From the NCBI RefSeq assembly GCF_021352225.1, contig NZ_JAAUVI010000006.1, positions 1-64,000 of the forward strand: a DNA stretch of 64,000 nucleotides, written 5' to 3'. Positions 59,761 through 64,000 of the stretch are shown piece by piece. The notes under the pieces were generated by a model. It searched no databases. It saw only the letters and a program-made list of their open reading frames with translations, and was not told the origin of the DNA. Both the position numbers and the translations under genes were made by a program. This DNA comes from Methylobacterium sp. C25 (GTDB lineage Bacteria; Pseudomonadota; Alphaproteobacteria; Rhizobiales; Beijerinckiaceae). Within the stretch, counting starts at the first letter, position 1. Every line of letters begins with the position of its first letter.

Positions 59761-61167
59761 TCAGTGCGAGACCGATTCCAGGACGCGGCCCCGCGTTTCG
59801 ACACCAAGTATGAGGACCAGCAGCGCCGCGATGAGGAAGCCGCCGGCTCCGACCTGGAAGGCCGTCGCCGGCCCATAATCGCGGACAAGAACCGGGACGA
59901 TCATGGGCCCGAGGATGGCGCCCACTCGGCCGAAAGCGGAGGCGAAGCCCGCCCCCGTCGCCCGAGCCCGAGTCGGATAGAGTTCGGGCGTATAGGCGTA
60001 GAGGCAGCTCCACATGCCGAACATGAAGAACTGCATCACGAAACCGGAAACGAAGAGCCAGGTCTCGTTCGTCGCGTTGCCATAGAGATAGGCGGCCACG
60101 GCGGCGCAGATGAGAAATAGCGCCGTCGTCGCTTTCCGCCCGATGCGCTCCAGAAGAATCGCAGCCGCTGCGAAGCCTGGAATCCCCCCGATCGTGATCA
60201 GCGTCACGAAGCCCACCGAACCGACGATCGAGAATCCTTTGTCCTTGAGCAGCACGGCGATCCAGGAATTGAGCCCGAAGAACCCGATCAAGGCGAAGAA
60301 CCAGAGCCCGAAGGCCATGATGGTTCGAAGCCGGTAGTCCGGGGAGAACAGGGTCGCGATCGGGTTCTGATGCAAGACGTTCGGTGCGCTCGCGACCTGG
60401 ACGACAGGCGGCAACGGTCCATCGATCCGGTTTTGGACCTCGGTCTCGATCTGTCGTGTCACCGCGTCGGCCTCGGCAAGACGGCCTCGGTCGGCAAGCC
60501 AGCGTGGTGATTCGGGCATCGACCGTCGAACGATCAGCACCACGAGGGCGAGCAGGCCAACGGCCACGAAGGCCCACCGCCAGCCGAGTATCGGGAGAAT
60601 GAGGAAACTGAGGGCGCCAGAGAGAACGAAGCCGACGGCCCAGAATCCCTCCATGATGGCGATGTACTTCCCGCGTACGTTTGCAGGCACGATCTCGGAC
60701 ACCATCGCCTGTGCCACCGGCGCTTCGCCGCCGACGCCGACGCCGATGACGAAGCGGCATGCCATCAGCACCGGAAGGCTCCAAGCCGCGGCCGCCGCGA
60801 GGCTCGCCAAACCCCATACGATCATCGTCACCTGAAACACCGCCTTGCGGCCAAAGCGGTCCGAGGCTGTTCCGGCCAGAATGTTGCCCACGAGTTGTCC
60901 CGCGAACGTCATGGCCGCGAGTTGCCCTGCCTGCGTCGGTGTCAGCTCAAAGGCGACCGTGATCGAGCCCAGTAGAAACGTCAGGAGAGCCACGTCGATC
61001 TGGTCGACGAGCCAGGCTGAGGCGATGATCGCGAAGACCTTGCGTTGGTATCCCGTCATCGGCAGCCGTTCGAGCCGCGCTGCAACGTTCTCGATCGAAG
61101 CATCGGCCGGGGAGGGCTCAACCCGAAGCGGGGGGATGATCTGCGCCGATTGATTGATCATGGCCAC
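59761..61167 (-). CDS. MFS transporter, metabolite:H+ symporter type
   Basis: A 468-residue major facilitator: IASAWLVDQIDVALLTFLLG at helix 1, GTASDRFGRKAVFQVTMIVW as loop motif, CRFVIGVGVGGEAPVAQAMV in helix 4 and the C-terminal ELYPTRARATGAGFASAFGR. Starts GTG 61167 or ATG 61161 two codons later. It converges on the sor operon and so need not share its regulation. Substrate unknown; an organic acid or sulfonate is plausible. Confidence 0.88.
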   Translation of the reverse strand: MAMINQSAQIIPPLRVEPSPADASIENVAARLERLPMTGYQRKVFAIIASAWLVDQIDVALLTFLLGSITVAFELTPTQAGQLAAMTFAGQLVGNILAGTASDRFGRKAVFQVTMIVWGLASLAAAAAWSLPVLMACRFVIGVGVGGEAPVAQAMVSEIVPANVRGKYIAIMEGFWAVGFVLSGALSFLILPILGWRWAFVAVGLLALVVLIVRRSMPESPRWLADRGRLAEADAVTRQIETEVQNRIDGPLPPVVQVASAPNVLHQNPIATLFSPDYRLRTIMAFGLWFFALIGFFGLNSWIAVLLKDKGFSIVGSVGFVTLITIGGIPGFAAAAILLERIGRKATTALFLICAAVAAYLYGNATNETWLFVSGFVMQFFMFGMWSCLYAYTPELYPTRARATGAGFASAFGRVGAILGPMIVPVLVRDYGPATAFQVGAGGFLIAALLVLILGVETRGRVLESVSH

Positions 61168-61272
61168 GCCCGACGTCAGATTTCGTCGGTCAGCTTGCCA
61201 CCAGAATTCGCGATCTCGTCAAGCTTCATTTGTTCGTCGAACGATGTCTCGTCTTGGACTTCATCCCGGAAT

Positions 61273-61482
61273 TCAGGCGGCACATCCGCGGCGTCCGACG
61301 ATGATTATGACGGCGACGGCATAGAGGAAGGCATTTTGCGGAGGAAAGAGCCGCATCTGAATCCTTCCGGAGGCGGCAATTGCGGCTGATCCGAGAGCAG
61401 AGGCCCTCTGCCACTTCCTGCGCGGATGAACGGCGAAGCCGGTCTGATCGGGCGGCTTACGCTCGATCTCGGTAGCGATCAT
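61273..61482 (-). CDS. Possible small hypothetical protein (69 aa)
   Basis: The frame reads MIATEIERKPPDQTG, WQRASALGSAAIAASGRIQM and a hydrophobic C-terminal span (NAFLYAVAVIIIVGRRG). It could be a tail-anchored small membrane protein. No ribosome binding site is convincing, and overlapping frames exist on both strands. Confidence 0.3.
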   Translation of the reverse strand: MIATEIERKPPDQTGFAVHPRRKWQRASALGSAAIAASGRIQMRLFPPQNAFLYAVAVIIIVGRRGCAA

Positions 61483-61547
61483 CGTGGCGCTCGCCAGCGC
61501 AGCCGATCAAGCTCGGAAATATTCATGTTTCGTTCGCGTTAGGATTT

Positions 61548-61570
61548 GGGCGGCCCGGATCGGGCCGCCC
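61548..61570 (-). terminator. GC-rich hairpin downstream of nrdJ
   Basis: GGGCGGCCCG and CGGGCCGCCC form a perfect ten-pair stem with loop GAT, 96 bases after the nrdJ stop. No T-run follows on either strand, so it may act as a stem-only terminator or transcript-stabilising structure. Confidence 0.5.
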
Positions 61571-61665
61571 GAAGAACCAATGCCATCGAAACTTACTTGA
61601 GAGCCATTTCGGCAAATAAGCCTCTCAAGCTCGTCTCTCTGAATGGCTAGATCACAGTCGTCACA

Positions 61666-64000
61666 CTATGAGCAGCCGGTCGTGCCGCCGCAGGTGTCAC
61701 ACTTCAGGCAGGTGCCGTTGCGAACCAGCGTGAAGTTCGCGCATTCGGGGCAAGCCTCGCCGACATAGCCCTTCATCTTTGCCTCGGCGCGGCGGTCGGC
61801 GACCGTGCGCTCGGCCTTTTCGGGCTTGGCGAAGGGGAGGGTGTCCGCGATCGTCTCGGCATGGCCTGCTTCGACCGGCTCAGCCTTCAGCGCGGTCGCG
61901 CCACGGGTGGCGTGGATCACGTTGCCGGCCGGAGCGGAGGCGCTGACCGATCCGACGCCCGTGGTCGCGAAGCCGGGACCGCCCTGGATCAGGGTGAGCC
62001 GGTCGGCCGAGCCACGCAGCAGGCCACGCGAGACCACGCTGGAGGCAGCCGGGCCGGGCTTGCCGGCCTCGCGGGTCGTGTCGCCCTCGCCGCCGCCGAG
62101 CGCGGTGCCACCGATCTCGGACGGGTTGACGTGGGCGAGGTCGGTGCGGCCGAGATACGAGATCGCGAGTTCGCGGAAGACGTAGTCGAGCAGCGAGGTC
62201 GCGTTCTTGATCGCGTCGTTGCCCTGCACGAAGCCCGACGGATCGAAGCGCGTGAAGGTGAAGGCCTCGACGTATTCCTCCAGCGGCACGCCGTATTGGA
62301 GGCCGAGGGAGATCGCGATGGCGAAGTTGTTCATCAGGCTTCGGAAGGCAGCGCCCTCCTTGTGCATGTCGATGAAGATCTCGCCCAGCCGCCCGTCGTC
62401 GTATTCGCCGGTGCGCAGGTAGACCTTGTGGCCGCCGACCACGGCCTTCTGGGTGTAGCCCTTGCGGCGGTCGGGCATCTTTTCGCGCGAGCGGATATGC
62501 TCGACGCGCTCGATCACCCGCTCGACGATCTTTTCGGCAACCACGGCAGCCTTGGCGGCGGCCGGGGCCTGAATCACGGCCTCGACGGCATCGTCCTCGT
62601 CGTCGTTGTCGGCGATGAGGGCGGAGTTCAGCGGCTGCGAGAGCTTCGAGCCGTCGCGGTAGAGCGCGTTGGCCTTCAGAGCCAGGGTCCAGGACAGGCG
62701 GTAGGCCGCCTTGCAATCCTCGACGGTGGCGTCGTTGGGCATGTTGATGGTCTTGGAGATCGCACCCGAGATGAAGGGCTGCGCGGCAGCCATCATGCGG
62801 ATGTGGCTCTCGACCGAGAGGTAGCGCTTGCCGGTGCGGCCGCACGGGTTGGCGCAATCGAACACCGCGTAGTGCTCGGGCTTGAGGAAGGGCGCGCCCT
62901 CCAGCGTCATCGCTCCGCAGACGTGAATGTTGGCGGCCTCGATGTCCTTCTTCGAGAAGCCGAGGAAGGGCAGCAGCTCGAAGGTCGGGTCGGCCAGCTT
63001 CTCGGCGGGCACCTTGAGGGTGTCCTTCAGGAAGTCATCGCCGAGCGTCCAGCGGTTGAACACGAACTTGATGTCGAAGGCCGACTTCAGGCCCTTCTCC
63101 ACCGCCGCGATCTTCTCGTCGGTGAAGCCGCGGGTCCGCAGGCTCGCTGGGTTGATCGCAGGGGCCTGGCCCATGGAGCCGTGGCCGACGGCATAGGCCT
63201 CGATCTCGGCGATCTCGCTCTCGCGGTAGCCGAGCGCCCGCAGGGCGTCGGGGGCCGCCTGGTTGATGATCTTGAAGTAGCCGCCGCCGGCGAGCTTCTT
63301 GAACTTCACCAGGGCGAAGTCGGGCTCGATGCCGGTGGTGTCGCAATCCATGACGAGGCCGATCGTGCCGGTCGGCGCGATCACCGTCGCCTGGGCGTTG
63401 CGGTAGCCGTGGGCCTCGCCGAGTTCCAGCGCGCGGTCCCAGGCGGCGCGGGCATGGGCGCCGAGATCGCCCTGCGGGATGTTGGCGTGGTCGAGCGGGA
63501 CGGGCGCGATCGAGAGGAACTCGTAGCCCTTGGCCTCGCCGTGGGCAGCGCGGCGGTGGTTGCGGATCACCCGCAGCATCGCGTCGGCATTGTCCTCATA
63601 GGCTGCGAAGGGGCCGAGCTCGGAGGCCATCTCAGCGGATGTGGCGTAGCTCACGCCGGTCATGATCGCGGTGAGCGCGCCGGCGAGCGCGCGGCCTTCC
63701 TTCGAGTCGTAGGGCAGGCCCATGGTCATGAGCAGGCCACCGATATTGGCGTAGCCGAGACCCAGCGTGCGGTAGCGGTAGGAGAGCTCGGCGATCTCCT
63801 TCGAGGGGAACTGCGCCATCATCACCGAGATCTCGAGCACCACCGTCCAGAGGCGGTTGAGGTGCTCGAAGGCCTCGACGTCGAAGTGTTTGGTGGCGCG
63901 GTCGTACATCGTCAGCAGGTTGGCCGAGGCCAGGTTGCAGGCGGTGTCGTCGAGGAACATGTACTCGGAGCACGGGTTCGAAGCCCGGATCCGGCCGCCC
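61666..64000 (-). CDS. nrdJ: B12-dependent (class II) ribonucleotide reductase, C-terminal part (partial)
   Basis: Reduces ribonucleotides to deoxyribonucleotides using adenosylcobalamin. The frame is open to the window edge; about 778 residues are present and the N-terminus lies outside. The active-site Cys is in [20 protein letters not shown] at the edge; [20 protein letters not shown] and [18 protein letters not shown]-type regions follow. The alphaproteobacterial tail holds GKVYL-like [20 protein letters not shown] and the zinc-finger/redox Cys set CPECANFTL ... [14 protein letters not shown]. It is an ordinary housekeeping gene with no sign of transfer. Confidence 0.96.
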   Translation of the reverse strand, partial: GGRIRASNPCSEYMFLDDTACNLASANLLTMYDRATKHFDVEAFEHLNRLWTVVLEISVMMAQFPSKEIAELSYRYRTLGLGYANIGGLLMTMGLPYDSKEGRALAGALTAIMTGVSYATSAEMASELGPFAAYEDNADAMLRVIRNHRRAAHGEAKGYEFLSIAPVPLDHANIPQGDLGAHARAAWDRALELGEAHGYRNAQATVIAPTGTIGLVMDCDTTGIEPDFALVKFKKLAGGGYFKIINQAAPDALRALGYRESEIAEIEAYAVGHGSMGQAPAINPASLRTRGFTDEKIAAVEKGLKSAFDIKFVFNRWTLGDDFLKDTLKVPAEKLADPTFELLPFLGFSKKDIEAANIHVCGAMTLEGAPFLKPEHYAVFDCANPCGRTGKRYLSVESHIRMMAAAQPFISGAISKTINMPNDATVEDCKAAYRLSWTLALKANALYRDGSKLSQPLNSALIADNDDEDDAVEAVIQAPAAAKAAVVAEKIVERVIERVEHIRSREKMPDRRKGYTQKAVVGGHKVYLRTGEYDDGRLGEIFIDMHKEGAAFRSLMNNFAIAISLGLQYGVPLEEYVEAFTFTRFDPSGFVQGNDAIKNATSLLDYVFRELAISYLGRTDLAHVNPSEIGGTALGGGEGDTTREAGKPGPAASSVVSRGLLRGSADRLTLIQGGPGFATTGVGSVSASAPAGNVIHATRGATALKAEPVEAGHAETIADTLPFAKPEKAERTVADRRAEAKMKGYVGEACPECANFTLVRNGTCLKCDTCGGTTGCS

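Overview
The window is high-GC alphaproteobacterial DNA and best fits a methylotroph of the Methylobacterium/Methylorubrum group. The evidence is a FdhF/YdeP-type formate dehydrogenase-like oxidoreductase at the left edge, a gene set that matches methanesulfonate monooxygenase (msmABCD), a B12-dependent ribonucleotide reductase, and many small hypothetical proteins of Rhizobiales type. I saw no rRNA, tRNA or CRISPR array. Family names come from my own reading of the translations; no database search was run.

Layout. 1-2.9 kb: tail of an unknown gene, a repeat-like spacer and the formate dehydrogenase-like gene. 3.1-15.3 kb: a worn accessory region. It holds an IS1182-type transposase remnant, a large catalase, several secreted or small hypothetical proteins, two tandem C-terminal fragments of serine recombinases (one with a stop and a frameshift), a small gene broken by one in-frame TGA, and five small proteins that look like DUF6894, interleaved with two copies of a second small family (shared motif LWDGLRFIEH). 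16.3-20.3 kb: two aldehyde dehydrogenases; the second is divergent from an IclR regulator across operator-like repeats.

20.8-36.9 kb: a sugar-acid/lactone catabolic locus. A nine-gene leftward operon (FMN hydroxyacid dehydrogenase, orphan binding protein, MFS, Tat-exported beta-propeller lactonase, MFS, IlvD/Edd dehydratase, RraA-like protein, SDR, DapA-like lyase) lies divergent from lacI. A rightward operon follows (racemase-like protein, then OtnK-, OtnC- and OtnI-like enzymes and a Tat-exported amidohydrolase). A similar imperfect palindrome sits before lldD/lacI and before the rightward operon, so one LacI protein probably controls both. 37-44 kb: a DUF1932-type dehydrogenase, a ClC-type channel, and a GntR regulator with the palindrome AGCTATATAGCT on both sides, next to an MFS-aconitase X (large and small subunit) operon. 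44.3-46.4 kb: a YgiQ-type radical SAM protein.

46.9-61.2 kb: a sulfonate module. MsmA has the unusual Rieske spacing C-x-H-x26-C-x2-H. It is followed by the small subunit, Rieske ferredoxin, reductase, a TauE/SafE (TSUP) exporter and a LysR regulator. Next come an unrecognised protein with a metal-ligand-poor amidohydrolase, an MFS porter, periplasmic sulfite dehydrogenase SorAB, a YeiH-family exporter and a second MFS. The reading is: sulfonate enters, the oxygenase releases formaldehyde plus sulfite, sulfite is exported and oxidised to sulfate in the periplasm, and formaldehyde feeds C1 metabolism. The msmEFGH-type ABC importer known from other methanesulfonate users is not in the window. 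The right edge holds most of nrdJ, running off the end.
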